DNA of 64,000 nt from contig NZ_LXYO01000033.1 of assembly GCF_001650915.1 (NCBI RefSeq), positions 62,001 to 126,000 on the forward strand, read 5' to 3'. The stretch comes from Marinobacter sp. EhC06 (GTDB lineage Bacteria; Pseudomonadota; Gammaproteobacteria; Pseudomonadales; Oleiphilaceae). Below the pieces are notes generated by a model, which saw nothing but the letters and a program-made list of their open reading frames with translations, was not told the DNA's origin and did not search any database. Within the stretch, counting starts at the first letter, position 1, and each line of letters begins with the position of its first letter. Made by a program: the position numbers and the translations under genes. Shown one piece after another: positions 36,898-46,163 of this stretch.

Positions 36898-37728
36898 TCA
36901 GATACGGCGGTTTCGGAAAAGTAACAGGGCACCCGCCAGCGGGATGGCAAACCACAGCACCAGGCCGATCCACAGGCCGGTGGCGCCGATGGGCAGATCG
37001 GCACCGAGACTGAGGACGCCGCTGAGTTGGGCGGTATCGCCGAAGGCAACGATATTGAGCAGGCGGTAGATATCCGTGGGATTGAGCATCAACAGCCAGG
37101 GCAAGAGTTCCGCGCTGAACTGGCCTTCGCTCGCCACGAGGGTGCCCAGCAGCATCAGGTCGAAGATCAGCACGAAGAAGAACCAGATCGCCAGTGCCAG
37201 GCCGGCGGCGATGGGCTTTTCGCTGACCCGCACACTGATCACGTAGGCAAGGGCAATAAAGCCCCATCCCAACAGCACGGTGGAACCAATAAACCGCAGC
37301 ATGGCTGCCGCGAGACTGGCGATGGCAACGTTTTCCACCAGCACCGCAATGGCCACGCCGGCGACGCCGAAACCAATCACGGTGGCCAGAGCCAGGGTCA
37401 GGCCATGGCCCAGGAACTTGCCGAGTAGCAACTGGCTGCGGCTGAGCGGGTAGGTCAACAGTAACAGTAGGGTTCCACCCTCTTCTTCCCCGACTATGGC
37501 ATCGTAAGCCAGCAACAGTGCAATCAACGGGATCAGGAAGATTCCAAGGCTTGCGAGACTGGCAATGGTGGCCGGCGTGGAGGCATATCCCACCTGGCCG
37601 GAGGCGGCGGCGCCAAACCAGGCAATGCCCAGGGCCAGAGTCGCAAACACGAGGGAAATGGCCATCAGCCAGCGGTTACGAAGGCTGTCACTGAGTTCCT
37701 TGCGGGCAATGGTCCAGATACTGTTCAT
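36898..37728 (-). CDS. nosY: NosY ABC transporter permease
   Basis: A 276-residue permease with about six membrane segments, starting IWTIARKELSDSLRNRWL, the usual NosY/ABC-2 N-terminus, and containing VGEEEGGTLLLLLTYPLSRSQLLLGKFLG. With NosF it forms the transporter that supplies a sulfur species for the CuZ cluster of NosZ. It overlaps nosF by 4 bp. Confidence 0.92.
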   Translation of the reverse strand: MNSIWTIARKELSDSLRNRWLMAISLVFATLALGIAWFGAAASGQVGYASTPATIASLASLGIFLIPLIALLLAYDAIVGEEEGGTLLLLLTYPLSRSQLLLGKFLGHGLTLALATVIGFGVAGVAIAVLVENVAIASLAAAMLRFIGSTVLLGWGFIALAYVISVRVSEKPIAAGLALAIWFFFVLIFDLMLLGTLVASEGQFSAELLPWLLMLNPTDIYRLLNIVAFGDTAQLSGVLSLGADLPIGATGLWIGLVLWFAIPLAGALLLFRNRRI

Positions 37729-38657
37729 TGGCTCCCTCCCCGGTGGGCCAGGCCACCCGAACCGATAAAGTGCACGTAGATGTCTTCCAGGCTGGGTTGA
37801 TGAATGCTGATATCTGCCACTTCACCCGACGCCATCACTGCATGTAGCAAGGCCATTTTATCCCTTGGCTGCACATCCACCCGCAGGCGCCCGCTATCGG
37901 ACTTGATGATCAGGCCAATGCTGCTCGAAGCGCTGTCGATCACGTGTTCCAGCGCCGAGATACTGTTGGCGGGATCCAGAGACAGGGTTACCGGCATATT
38001 GGCCTGTCGCCTTAACGCGGCCAGATCGCCGGCAGCCTTCAGTGCGCCATCGGTGAGAATGGCCGCACGATCAATGTAGGGTTCGACACCGGGCAGGACA
38101 TGGGAACAAAGCACAATGCCGGTGCCTCCCTCACACAGTTCCCGGAGCAGCCGGTACAGATCTGCCGTGGCGACCGGATCCAGACCCACGGTAGGCTCGT
38201 CCAGCATCAGCAGCTTCGGCTTGCCCAACAGCGCCTGGGCCAGACCAAGACGCTGGCGCATGCCTTTTGAATAGGTCTTGGTGCGGGCATCCATCGCATC
38301 ACCAAGGCCAACCTGTTCAAGCAGTTGCGGCACCTGTTGCAGGGGCGCGCCCTTCAGCCGCGCGAAATGGTTCAGAATTTCCCGACCGGTCAGCTGCGGA
38401 TAGAACATCACATTTTCCGGCAGGTAACCGATGTGCTGGGTTACCTGCGGATCGCCGGCATGGCCGCCAAGTACGGAAACCGATCCCTGGTTGGGGGTCA
38501 TGAGTCCCAGGATCAGCTTGATACAGGTTGTCTTACCGGCCCCGTTATGGCCAAACAACCCCAGAATCTCCCCCGGCTCCAGAGTCAGGTCGATCCCGGT
38601 AAGGACCGGGGTCTTGTCGTACCGGTAACTCACATTCTCAAGACGAAAACAGCTCAT
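37725..38657 (-). CDS. nosF: NosF ABC transporter ATPase
   Basis: A 310-residue ATPase from the ATG at 38657, which overlaps the nosD stop by 4 bp; the longer frame to 38810 is a shadow. Walker A GHNGAGKTT is at 36-44, the signature YSKGMRQRLGLAQALL follows, and Walker B is in LLMLDEPTVGLDP. It energises NosY in assembly of the CuZ centre of N2O reductase. Confidence 0.93.
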   Translation of the reverse strand: MSCFRLENVSYRYDKTPVLTGIDLTLEPGEILGLFGHNGAGKTTCIKLILGLMTPNQGSVSVLGGHAGDPQVTQHIGYLPENVMFYPQLTGREILNHFARLKGAPLQQVPQLLEQVGLGDAMDARTKTYSKGMRQRLGLAQALLGKPKLLMLDEPTVGLDPVATADLYRLLRELCEGGTGIVLCSHVLPGVEPYIDRAAILTDGALKAAGDLAALRRQANMPVTLSLDPANSISALEHVIDSASSSIGLIIKSDSGRLRVDVQPRDKMALLHAVMASGEVADISIHQPSLEDIYVHFIGSGGLAHRGGSQ

Positions 38658-39922
38658 CGGTTCTCCGGTTGAAGCTCTGCGGGCATCCGCATCAAGGGAT
38701 GGGAATCGGTCACACCGGCGGACTTGACCACCGGAAATGCATCCTGCACCCAGCGCAGGGTATCCACCGCCGGGCTGAACATCAGAACCTTGGCTTCCGG
38801 GTATTTCCACAGCAGCCTGTCCACGTTGTCATTGGGCTCATAGGGCACATCGCCAACGCCATCCTGATTCCGGTCCCAGCCCAGATAGTCACTCCAGAAA
38901 TTTCCCTTCCGGTCTTTTGACCACTCCTGGGTGCGGGTGGCGACATACTTGACCTGGCGCTGATTGTTCACGAACGCGTTACCAAAAACCTCGTTGTCTT
39001 CCGAACCGGCGGTCAGGTGAATACCGATATTACTGTCGGCAAAGACATTGCCTTCAAAGGTGTTGTACAACGAGTTGTAGATAAACACCGCCTTGCCTTC
39101 AGCCCCCTCAATGGCAACACCGGCGGTCTGCCCCTGGGACACACCCGTCACCACATTCCCTCGCAGCTCCGACTGGGTAATGAAATTCATCAGAATCCCG
39201 TAGTTCTCATCATTAACCGACCGGTTGTTAATCACCTTCAGACGCTTGCTCTGCATCAGCGCATAACCAGTTCGCGTGTTACGGGTGACATTGTTCTCCA
39301 GCAGATTATTCATCGAGTACATGTAATGGATGCCATAACGCAGATCCGCCATCTCATTACCCCGGATCGTATTGTTATTCGCCGTCTCGATATAAATCGC
39401 ATCTCGCGTCCGACGAATGTCATTGCCCTCTATCAGCGCGCCGGTGGTATTGAACAGGTGAATTCCATTGCCACGGTCATTCGGACGCAGACTGTCATCA
39501 CCGCGAATCCTATTATCGCGGACCGTCGCATCCGGCGTTGCGTCCAGCCACACCCCGAACGCCGGCCCCTGCAAACGGTTGTTCTCAACCACCGCACCCC
39601 TGGCCTCCCGAGCCACAAAAATCCCCGCATCCAGCTCGTTAAGATTGCTCCCCCAGTTGCGAACGGAACAGCCGGAAAACGTCACCCCCTCGGCGACGAT
39701 ATCCACCGCATTGCCCTGCCCGCCCGGGTCAATCACCGTCTCGGCATGGCAAGACACAGACACCCCGGGCACCCGGATTGCCAGAGACGAAATCTGCTCA
39801 GGGGGAAGCTCAAAGCTCGCGCCCGGTTCCAGGGCATCTAGCTGTTCTTGCAGGTCCGCTTGCGCGGTCAGCGATAACAGAGCGACTGTCAGGGCCACTC
39901 CATAACGCAACAGTGGATACAT
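38654..39922 (-). CDS. nosD: NosD periplasmic copper-assembly protein
   Basis: A 422-residue protein with signal peptide (about 1-22) and a right-handed beta-helix made of repeats such as NNRLQGPAFGVWLDATPDATVRDNRIRG and NTTGALIEGNDIRRTRDAIYIE. NosD is required for CuZ biogenesis together with NosFY. It is separated from nosZ by 228 bp that contain a long hairpin element, so it may be expressed differently from nosZ. Confidence 0.93.
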   Translation of the reverse strand: MYPLLRYGVALTVALLSLTAQADLQEQLDALEPGASFELPPEQISSLAIRVPGVSVSCHAETVIDPGGQGNAVDIVAEGVTFSGCSVRNWGSNLNELDAGIFVAREARGAVVENNRLQGPAFGVWLDATPDATVRDNRIRGDDSLRPNDRGNGIHLFNTTGALIEGNDIRRTRDAIYIETANNNTIRGNEMADLRYGIHYMYSMNNLLENNVTRNTRTGYALMQSKRLKVINNRSVNDENYGILMNFITQSELRGNVVTGVSQGQTAGVAIEGAEGKAVFIYNSLYNTFEGNVFADSNIGIHLTAGSEDNEVFGNAFVNNQRQVKYVATRTQEWSKDRKGNFWSDYLGWDRNQDGVGDVPYEPNDNVDRLLWKYPEAKVLMFSPAVDTLRWVQDAFPVVKSAGVTDSHPLMRMPAELQPENR

Positions 39923-39972
39923 CTATAATTCTCTATAAGTGAAGCAGGCCCGAAGCCACCGCCCTAGGTACG

Positions 39973-40090
39973 GCAAGCCAAGAGGAGAACCCTTTCCAAA
40001 ACTGTGCGGAGCCATGGATGGCGGAGCCCAAGCGCCACAGGGATGTGCCGCCAGGAGCGTGTTTTGGAAAGGGTTCTCCTCTTGGGTTGC
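39973..40090. repeat. Hairpin element, copy 1, between nosZ and nosD
   Basis: Inverted arms at 39973-40002 and 40061-40090 (30 nt, one mismatch) enclose a 58-nt core. The core and the inner 11 bp of the arms (CTTTCCAAAAC) recur at 46164-46281 in opposite orientation with 56 of 58 core bases identical. The outer 19 bp of the arms are unrelated to those of the other copy. The element begins about 60 nt after the nosZ stop codon. Confidence 0.9.
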
Positions 40091-40150
40091 TTCTCCGAAG
40101 TTGGAAATCACCAGGACTCCCAAAAGGAGTCCCGGCGAAAGAGAGGCCTA

Positions 40151-42055
40151 TCAGGCTTTCTCTACAATCATGCGACCCCGCATCTCCATATGCAGCGCAT
40201 GACAGAACCAGTTGCAGTAGTACCAGTGAACCCCGGGACGATCCGCCTTGAAGGTCACCGAAGCCGTCTGCTGCGGACTGATCTCCATGCTCACACCATG
40301 GTTCACCATACAGAAACCGTGGGTCACATCCTCAATGGTGTCCAGGTTGGTCACATACACCGTCACCTCATCACCCTGCTTCACCTTGAACTCCGTCATC
40401 CCGTACTGCGGCGCAATTGAGGTCATGTAAACACGAACCTTATTGCCATCGCGGATAACCTTGTTGTCGGCTTCCAGAGTCACACCATCCTTCTTGGCCT
40501 GCTCAACGGCAGAGGCGAAGAAAGGATCGTCACGATCGTAGATCTTCTTGGTCTTGATCTGATCACGACGTACCAGAATGCAGTCATGGGGCTCGGCAAA
40601 GGTCGGGCCATCGTGAACCAGCTTCATCTCCTCGCCGGAGATATCGATCAGCTGGTCGTTCTCCGCATGCAAAGGTCCAACCGGCAGGAACCGGTCCTTG
40701 GAGAACTTCGACAGCACCACCAGCCACTTGCCATCGGCATCCCGGGATTCGGTCAGAGACGCGTGGTTGTGGCCCGGCTGATAATGCACATCCAGCTTCT
40801 GGCGAATGTAGTTCACGTCCTCGCCGTTGTAGTGCCTGATGGCATCGGCAATGTTCCACTTGGCCACCTGGCTGTCGATAAAAAGGGTGGTATAGGCATT
40901 GCCACGGCCATCGAAGGTTGTGTGCAGGGGCCCGAGGCCCAGTTCCGGTTCACCTACCACAGTATCCCGCGGCTCAATCTTGCCATCGAACAGATCATCC
41001 AGCTTGTCGATGGCAATAATGGTGGCCGTTGGTGACAGCTTGCCGTTGGCAATAAAGTACTTGCCGTCCGGGGAGGTATTCAGACCATGCGGGTTCTTCG
41101 GAACCGGAATGTAACGGGTCAGTTCCGAACCGGCGCGACCGTCTACCACAGGCACCTTGGAGTCTCCCAGGGTCTTGTAGTTGCCATTCTTGACCGCCTG
41201 CTCAATGCGCTCGATGTTGAATACTACCGCCCAGTCGCGGTCGTTGCGCATGGTACCGGCCAGATCCAGTGCCTTCTCGGAGTTGTAACAGGTGGAGCAA
41301 GCGTATTTGCCGGTATAGTCCGCGTCGGTGTTGTCCAGGTTACCGTCAACAATCACCTGGAAGGCCACTTCCATGGTTTCCGCGTCTACCGCGTTGAACA
41401 TGGTGAAGCTGCTTTCAAGGCTGGTGTCGCTGCCATCGTTCGGATGGGGGATGACATACTCGGCATTACAAAACACGTACTTGGTCTTGGGAACCTTCTG
41501 AAGACGCAGGCCGTGAATGGCCTGGACGTTCGGAATGGTGGTGATCTTGTCGCACTTCATGATGTCCAGGCGGATCCGGGCTACACGAGTGTTGGCTTTG
41601 TCGTTAATGAACAGGTATTTGCCGTCATAACGACCATCCGTCATGGAAATGTGGGGGTGATGGGAATCGCCGTTCAGGTGGGTATTATCATGGCCCAGAA
41701 CGTCCTTGCTTTCATTGCTGATCCCCCACCCCGTGGCAGAATCCACGTTGAACACGGGGATACGCATGAGTTCCCGCATGGAGGGTACACCCAGAACCCG
41801 TACTTCACCGGAGTGACCTCCGCTCCAGAAGCCGTAGTACTCGTCGAGCTCTCCCGGATGGATCACATATTTGTTGCGGGCCTCCTCGGCCGCGGCCGCG
41901 AATGCCTCACGCGACATCACTGCAGTGCCAAGCCCGGTTGCACCGGCGACACCCGCCAGCGCTGCAGCCCCCATAAACCGACGGCGGCTCTGGCCGCTTT
42001 CCGGAAGCTCTTGCAGGTCTTTGGTCAGATCATCTCTTTTTTTCATAACATCCAA
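40151..42055 (-). CDS. nosZ: Nitrous oxide reductase
   Basis: A 634-residue periplasmic copper enzyme reducing N2O to N2. A twin-arginine signal [13 protein letters not shown] lies near residues 23-35, so this is the Tat-exported clade I enzyme. The N-terminal propeller carries the CuZ site ([18 protein letters not shown] and later His residues). The C-terminal cupredoxin domain holds CuA, ligands visible in [14 protein letters not shown] (C614, C618, H622, M625). An internal ATG at 42046 is an alternative start. It follows nosR by 55 bp. Confidence 0.96.
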   Translation of the reverse strand: MDVMKKRDDLTKDLQELPESGQSRRRFMGAAALAGVAGATGLGTAVMSREAFAAAAEEARNKYVIHPGELDEYYGFWSGGHSGEVRVLGVPSMRELMRIPVFNVDSATGWGISNESKDVLGHDNTHLNGDSHHPHISMTDGRYDGKYLFINDKANTRVARIRLDIMKCDKITTIPNVQAIHGLRLQKVPKTKYVFCNAEYVIPHPNDGSDTSLESSFTMFNAVDAETMEVAFQVIVDGNLDNTDADYTGKYACSTCYNSEKALDLAGTMRNDRDWAVVFNIERIEQAVKNGNYKTLGDSKVPVVDGRAGSELTRYIPVPKNPHGLNTSPDGKYFIANGKLSPTATIIAIDKLDDLFDGKIEPRDTVVGEPELGLGPLHTTFDGRGNAYTTLFIDSQVAKWNIADAIRHYNGEDVNYIRQKLDVHYQPGHNHASLTESRDADGKWLVVLSKFSKDRFLPVGPLHAENDQLIDISGEEMKLVHDGPTFAEPHDCILVRRDQIKTKKIYDRDDPFFASAVEQAKKDGVTLEADNKVIRDGNKVRVYMTSIAPQYGMTEFKVKQGDEVTVYVTNLDTIEDVTHGFCMVNHGVSMEISPQQTASVTFKADRPGVHWYYCNWFCHALHMEMRGRMIVEKA

Positions 42056-42110
42056 CTCCGTTATTGGTAATGGCGGTTTTACTTCTCATGCTTTCTTTTT
42101 ATGGGACTAC

Positions 42111-44255
42111 TCAAGACACCTGAACCACGGGTATTTCCTCCGGGTGGCCCGGTGCGTTATGACCCCGGCGCTTGCCGCGTCGCTTGACGATCAGCGGCGG
42201 ACACTTGTGGTCATCGAAATAGGTCATCTGGCAATCGAGGCAGTAATGGCATTCCATGTAGTTGATGTGGCCGTCCGGGTGGATCGCCTGAACTTCACAC
42301 TCGTGATCGCACAGCCGGCAAGGATTGCCACATTCCTTGCGGCGTTTGAGCCAGTCGAACACTCGCAGTTTGGTCGGCAGTGCCAAAGCTGCACCCAGCG
42401 GGCACATATAGCGGCAGAACACTTTGCGGGTGAACAGGTTGACCACCAGCAGAAGGACGGCGTAGGTCACGAACGGCCAGCTACGATCAAACTTGAGCGT
42501 GATCGCGGTCTTGAACGGCTCCACCTCGGCAAGCCGTTCGGCGGTCGCCATGGAATCCAGCGACACTCCGAACAACACCAGCAGAATGATGTACTTGATG
42601 GCCCATAGCCGCTCGTGCACGGCAAAAGGCACGGTGTATTGGGGTACTTTCAGCTTGCGGGCAATTTCATTCAGCAGCTCCTGTAGCGCGCCGAACGGGC
42701 ACAACCAGCCACAGTAAACCGCCCGGCCCCAGAGGAGGATGATGCCTGCCACCACAGCCCAGAGAATGAAAATCACCGGGTCGATCAGGAAGGTTTCCCA
42801 ACTGAAGCCACTGATCAGGCTGTTCGCAAACGTGAGCACGTTGACGATGGACAGCTGCCCCATGGCATACCAACCGATGAAGAACAGCGTGTAAGTCAGG
42901 AAGGCGTGACGGATCCAGCGCATGATCCTGGGTTTTTTCACCAGCCAGTCCTGGAAAAACAGGATGAACATCAGCACGCCGATACCGATACCGAGCACCA
43001 CAATCTGGAATTCCCGCTGGTACCAAACCTGAACCCACATGGGCTGGCTTTCCAGCCATTCTTCCTCGGAAACGACAGGCTCCGGACGGTTGTAATACTG
43101 CTCCGGAAGCTGGTACTCCAACGGAAACACCTGAAACTCGCTGTCCAGTGGTCCAGTCTGGCGCTTCACAGTGAGTTCGAGTGTCCAGGGTGTACCGGGA
43201 TCGAAGTTGTACTGCTGGCGAATGATGAAGATCGCCATTTCGGTGAACTCCGGCATGCCCTCGGCATAGACATCACTCAGCCGGTAGAAGTCCAGGTCAC
43301 GGAAATTGAAGGTGTCGCCGAACTGACGGATCTGGATGCGATCGAAGATGCCGCCGCGAACATAACCTGAACCTTTGAAGGAGTATTCACCGTTGGCCAT
43401 CACGGCAATGGCATGCTCGCCCTCCTCCAGCTCGGATGTCAGCCACTGGTACTGGCTCTCGCCCAGCAGATTCCGGCCAATGGTGGGCGCATCCAGGTAA
43501 GCGGCATACAGATCAATCAGCGGCTCTTTGCGTTCCTCGGGGCCCGCGGTATCAACACCCTCTGCTTCCGTCCCCTTGAAGGAATCATCCACCTGGCCCT
43601 TGGTAAGCATCAACCGGCGCACCGACCCGTCACCGGTCAGTTCCTGCCAGGTTTTCTGCTCGAAGGCCTGTTTATCGACGGTAGCCGCCGGCGGACGGGT
43701 TCCATCCTCGCCCTCAACCATGCCCAGTTCCACTCCCACCCGATGGGCGGTGCGCATGATCACTTCATTGATGACCATCACGGTAACCGTGGCTCCCGAC
43801 AGCCCGTCAACGGCCACCTTGCGTTCCGAAGAGGTTCCGCCCACGGTTACCCGCTGGTCGGCTTTCAGGGCCGTGTACTGATCGGTGAATGCGTGCAGCT
43901 TGCTCTCGGGAATACCCACCAGAAGAATGGGTTCATCGTGGTGAATTACCTTGGCGGCCTTGATGGTGCCTTCAGTATCCAGCACCACCATGGCATTGAC
44001 CGGTTTGCCCGAGTAGGCGGGTGTCTGGACAAAATCCAGGGACTGATAGGCGTAGCCCACCAGCTCCTTGCGCGCATAGAGCTCCTGGATGGCTCGATTG
44101 CCTTTTCGGGGAATGACCCGGGTGACATCCGGAAACGTCTGCTTGATGACCTGACGACCGGCAGCGGGCTCATATTTGGCCAGAGGCGCTGCATTCAGAG
44201 CCATGGCCATGATCGATGTGAAAACCAGGAAAACGAAGCGGGAAAAAACAGACAC
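42111..44255 (-). CDS. nosR: NosR membrane flavo-iron-sulfur electron donor
   Basis: A 714-residue protein: signal/first membrane segment (1-25), periplasmic FMN-binding domain (about 70-180, VDGLSGATVTVMVINEV with the flavinylated Thr region), several membrane segments (about 400-600) with cytoplasmic cysteine motifs CGWLCPFGALQEL and CRYMCPLG. Two ferredoxin-type [4Fe-4S] sites lie at the C-terminus (CGNPCRLCDHEC and CHYCLDC). NosR is needed for electron supply to NosZ and for nos expression. It is the first gene of nosRZDFYL. Confidence 0.95.
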   Translation of the reverse strand: MSVFSRFVFLVFTSIMAMALNAAPLAKYEPAAGRQVIKQTFPDVTRVIPRKGNRAIQELYARKELVGYAYQSLDFVQTPAYSGKPVNAMVVLDTEGTIKAAKVIHHDEPILLVGIPESKLHAFTDQYTALKADQRVTVGGTSSERKVAVDGLSGATVTVMVINEVIMRTAHRVGVELGMVEGEDGTRPPAATVDKQAFEQKTWQELTGDGSVRRLMLTKGQVDDSFKGTEAEGVDTAGPEERKEPLIDLYAAYLDAPTIGRNLLGESQYQWLTSELEEGEHAIAVMANGEYSFKGSGYVRGGIFDRIQIRQFGDTFNFRDLDFYRLSDVYAEGMPEFTEMAIFIIRQQYNFDPGTPWTLELTVKRQTGPLDSEFQVFPLEYQLPEQYYNRPEPVVSEEEWLESQPMWVQVWYQREFQIVVLGIGIGVLMFILFFQDWLVKKPRIMRWIRHAFLTYTLFFIGWYAMGQLSIVNVLTFANSLISGFSWETFLIDPVIFILWAVVAGIILLWGRAVYCGWLCPFGALQELLNEIARKLKVPQYTVPFAVHERLWAIKYIILLVLFGVSLDSMATAERLAEVEPFKTAITLKFDRSWPFVTYAVLLLVVNLFTRKVFCRYMCPLGAALALPTKLRVFDWLKRRKECGNPCRLCDHECEVQAIHPDGHINYMECHYCLDCQMTYFDDHKCPPLIVKRRGKRRGHNAPGHPEEIPVVQVS

Positions 44256-44318
44256 GGAAGACTCCCTGAGAAAAAGCGCCTGATTGCTTAAGCCTAGGCA
44301 AATTAGAGGAAAATCAAA

Positions 44319-44325
44319 TACCTCT
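44319..44325. promoter_or_regulatory. Single NarL heptamer and weak FNR half-site upstream of nosR
   Basis: TACCTCT matches the NarL heptamer consensus exactly, 64 bp before nosR. Next to it ATCAA (44313-44317) is a perfect FNR half-site with a poor partner. No strong full site is visible, so control of nosR by FNR, Dnr or NarL is possible but unproved. Confidence 0.3.
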
Positions 44326-44362
44326 TATTGAATACACCTGACTGATGGTTCGGTCAGGTACA

Positions 44363-44385
44363 CGCTGTCAGCCCAGACTGACAGC
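44363..44385. other. Hairpin over the stop codon of the 133-residue gene
   Basis: CGCTGTCAG (44363-44371) pairs with CTGACAGCG (44377-44385), loop of 5 nt; the stop codon at 44368-44370 lies within it. A second small hairpin (ACCTGAC/GTCAGGT) is adjacent at about 44337-44359. There is no T tract, so they may slow RNA decay rather than terminate. Confidence 0.4.
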
Positions 44386-44769
44386 GTTTCCGTTTGAATC
44401 GAGCGGGAGGTAATTACTGATATGACCGAGGCGGATAGACTCCACCATCATGGTCAGCGGCTGCTGCGCTTCGTCAGTGGATGGAGGCGTACCCCCGCGG
44501 CCGGACATGGCGGCAACGAACACCACATCCCAGGCTTGGCCGGTGGCACGGGATTCTTCGTGCAGGACATCGAAATCCGGTGCTTCATCAGGGGTTTTGT
44601 CGACGCAGACCACCGGCGTCAGGGCGCCGCCTTCACCGCGCTCAAAAGCGGCTTTTTCTTCCGGGGAGGCCTCATCCGGCAACTCCGCACGGCAAAACAC
44701 GAATAGTAGACGCTGGGGTTCCTGCTGGCTGTGGGAGGCCTGAATCAGGTCACTGTAACTGCTGATCAT
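44368..44769 (-). CDS. Conserved 133-residue protein of nos/dnr loci, often mislabelled ribonucleotide reductase alpha
   Basis: A soluble protein of 133 residues with RLLFVFCRAELPDEASPEEKAAFERGEGG, LTPVVCVDKTP and WDVVFVAAMSGRGGTPPS. I recognise the family from pseudomonad genomes, where it is commonly called ribonucleotide reductase subunit alpha. It has none of the active-site residues of that enzyme and is far too short, so the label is misleading. Here it sits between a DGC-domain gene and nosR on the same strand, which suggests a role in anaerobic metabolism. The biochemical function is unknown. Confidence 0.8.
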   Translation of the reverse strand: MISSYSDLIQASHSQQEPQRLLFVFCRAELPDEASPEEKAAFERGEGGALTPVVCVDKTPDEAPDFDVLHEESRATGQAWDVVFVAAMSGRGGTPPSTDEAQQPLTMMVESIRLGHISNYLPLDSNGNAVSLG

Positions 44770-44805
44770 CTTGGTGAATCCTTACTGGTACCGGGCCGCT
44801 GCGGA

Positions 44806-45192
44806 TTACGCCTGGCGGGCAATGGGCTGGTCGGACGAGGTGAGCCTGCGAACTTCGTCGCAGACTTCTTCCACGGCGTCTTCGCCGTAGCTCTGTCCAT
44901 AATGTTTCTTGAAGCCGAAGTCGTAGAGCCGGACATGCTCATCGGGCTCCACACCGATGTTCTCGAGACAGGCCCGGGCACAGTGCAACGGGCAGCCATC
45001 AATAACCGTGATCGGGCGGCCGGATCTGGCGGTTTTCACCAGGGACGGCACCTTGCCGCCGACGCCGGAGATGCAGGACATTTCGAATTCGCCGGCATGG
45101 TCCAGCCTTACTGCCACGTTGTTGGCCAGCTGCGCCACATCAGAGCAGCCGGAACATGAGTAGATCAGTGGGCGTTGCTTTCTCGCGGTCAC
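44806..45192 (-). CDS. DGC-domain putative zinc-binding protein
   Basis: A 128-residue protein from a GTG at 45192 with AAAGGAGG just upstream. Cysteine motifs CSGCSDVAQLANNVAVRL at the N-terminus and IDGCPLHCARACLENIGV, plus CISGVGG between them, are typical of the DGC domain (PF08859), thought to bind zinc or another metal. It lies between dnr and the 133-residue gene and is probably co-transcribed. Function unknown; eight or so conserved cysteines make a metal or redox role likely. Confidence 0.82.
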   Translation of the reverse strand: MTARKQRPLIYSCSGCSDVAQLANNVAVRLDHAGEFEMSCISGVGGKVPSLVKTARSGRPITVIDGCPLHCARACLENIGVEPDEHVRLYDFGFKKHYGQSYGEDAVEEVCDEVRRLTSSDQPIARQA

Positions 45193-45235
45193 GTATCCTC
45201 CTTTCCAAAAAGCCTGGAGGCTTGAATGTGGTCAG

Positions 45236-45985
45236 TTACTGGCTGATCTCAATCAGGCGCTGGGGGTCTGAAATAAACAATCGGCTTCGGTTAACCCGAA
45301 CCAGGCCGTTGGCTTTCAGATCCGCCAGAATCCGGGAGAAGGTTTCCGGCTGCATGGCAAGCCTGGAGGCCACCAGGCACTTGGGCAGCGGCAACTCCAC
45401 CTCTCCGCCCTCTTCCGCGCCGTTGGGTAGCAGGTCGATCAGGTAGCGGATCAGGCGGTCACGGGCGTTCTGCACGGTCATGATTTCCAGGTCATGGAAC
45501 CGGGAAACCGCGCGTTTGGCATAATGCCGCAGGGCTGCCTGGGCGTATTTCGGGTTGCTTTCCAGCATGTCCTGGTAGGCCTTGACGGGGATCATCAGAA
45601 CTTCGCTGGATTTCAGGGCCTCGGCGTAGCAGGCGTACCGGGGCGGATCGGCGTAGATCATGACTTCGGCGAAGCAGTCGCCGGGGGCGATGCTGTCGAG
45701 GGTCCGGTCGATGCCGGAGGAGTCCAAACGGTAAAGACGCAAGCGACCGGAGATCACGAAGAAGAAATGGTGCGCCGGCATGTCCTGGCGATAGAGCAAC
45801 TGGTGATGGCCAAGGCGGATTCTTCGGGATTGATGGATCAGGTGCTGCAGGTCTTTGCCATTGAGTTCCGAGAACAGTGGATGGCTGCGCAGGGCCTGGA
45901 GGCCGTCTTCGTCGTCAAAGGGTTTATTGATGGCGACGAGCACGGGTTTGGTGTAGCGGGTTTCGGCCGTTTGGGTCAGTGCCAT
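45236..45985 (-). CDS. dnr: Dnr-type CRP/FNR family regulator of denitrification
   Basis: A 249-residue regulator: cyclic-nucleotide-binding fold (about 35-150, HHFFFVISGRLRLYRLDSSGIDRTLDSIAPGDCFAE), dimer helix, and helix-turn-helix LVASRLAMQPETFSRILADLKANGLV. The recognition helix has the E..SR pattern used to read TTGAT half-sites. It lacks the four N-terminal cysteines of FNR, as Dnr/DnrD proteins do; these respond to NO, possibly through haem. Its position between nar and nos genes supports this. An FNR-type box lies 114-128 bp upstream of its start. Confidence 0.88.
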   Translation of the reverse strand: MALTQTAETRYTKPVLVAINKPFDDEDGLQALRSHPLFSELNGKDLQHLIHQSRRIRLGHHQLLYRQDMPAHHFFFVISGRLRLYRLDSSGIDRTLDSIAPGDCFAEVMIYADPPRYACYAEALKSSEVLMIPVKAYQDMLESNPKYAQAALRHYAKRAVSRFHDLEIMTVQNARDRLIRYLIDLLPNGAEEGGEVELPLPKCLVASRLAMQPETFSRILADLKANGLVRVNRSRLFISDPQRLIEISQ

Positions 45986-46060
45986 TGGTGTATCCTCTCT
46001 GCATATTCATGCATTCGAAATCATGATTTAAATAGTAGAAGGATACGGGGTGAAAATCGC

Positions 46061-46076
46061 TCCCCCCATGGGGGTA
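46061..46076. promoter_or_regulatory. NarL-like 7-2-7 palindrome upstream of dnr
   Basis: TCCCCCC-AT-GGGGGTA: inverted heptamers with a 2-bp gap, the right one reading TACCCCC on the minus strand. It lies 76 bp before the dnr start. The G/C run makes it less specific than the other sites. Confidence 0.4.
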
Positions 46077-46099
46077 GTTTGGGGGTTATTCGGGAGTAA

Positions 46100-46113
46100 T
46101 TGACCTAACTCAA
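46100..46113. promoter_or_regulatory. FNR/ANR-type box upstream of dnr
   Basis: TTGAC-CTAA-CTCAA matches the FNR/ANR consensus TTGAT-N4-ATCAA at 8 of 10 positions, with the essential TTGA and TCAA cores intact. The same form occurs at 55534-55547. It suggests oxygen-dependent activation of dnr, as ANR does for dnr in Pseudomonas. Confidence 0.6.
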
Positions 46114-46163
46114 AGTGTTTTTTTGCTAACTATTCGGGGACTAAAACTTAGACTTGGGAGCAC

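Noticed and set aside
36884..37267. N-terminal extension of nosL to 37267
   Set aside because: It is arginine/proline-rich shadow sequence of nosY; the real nosL begins at the lipoprotein signal at 36883.
45222..45235. FNR-like TTGAA-N4-GTCAG just before the DGC-domain gene
   Set aside because: It ends only 30 bp before the start codon and matches poorly at outer positions; probably chance.
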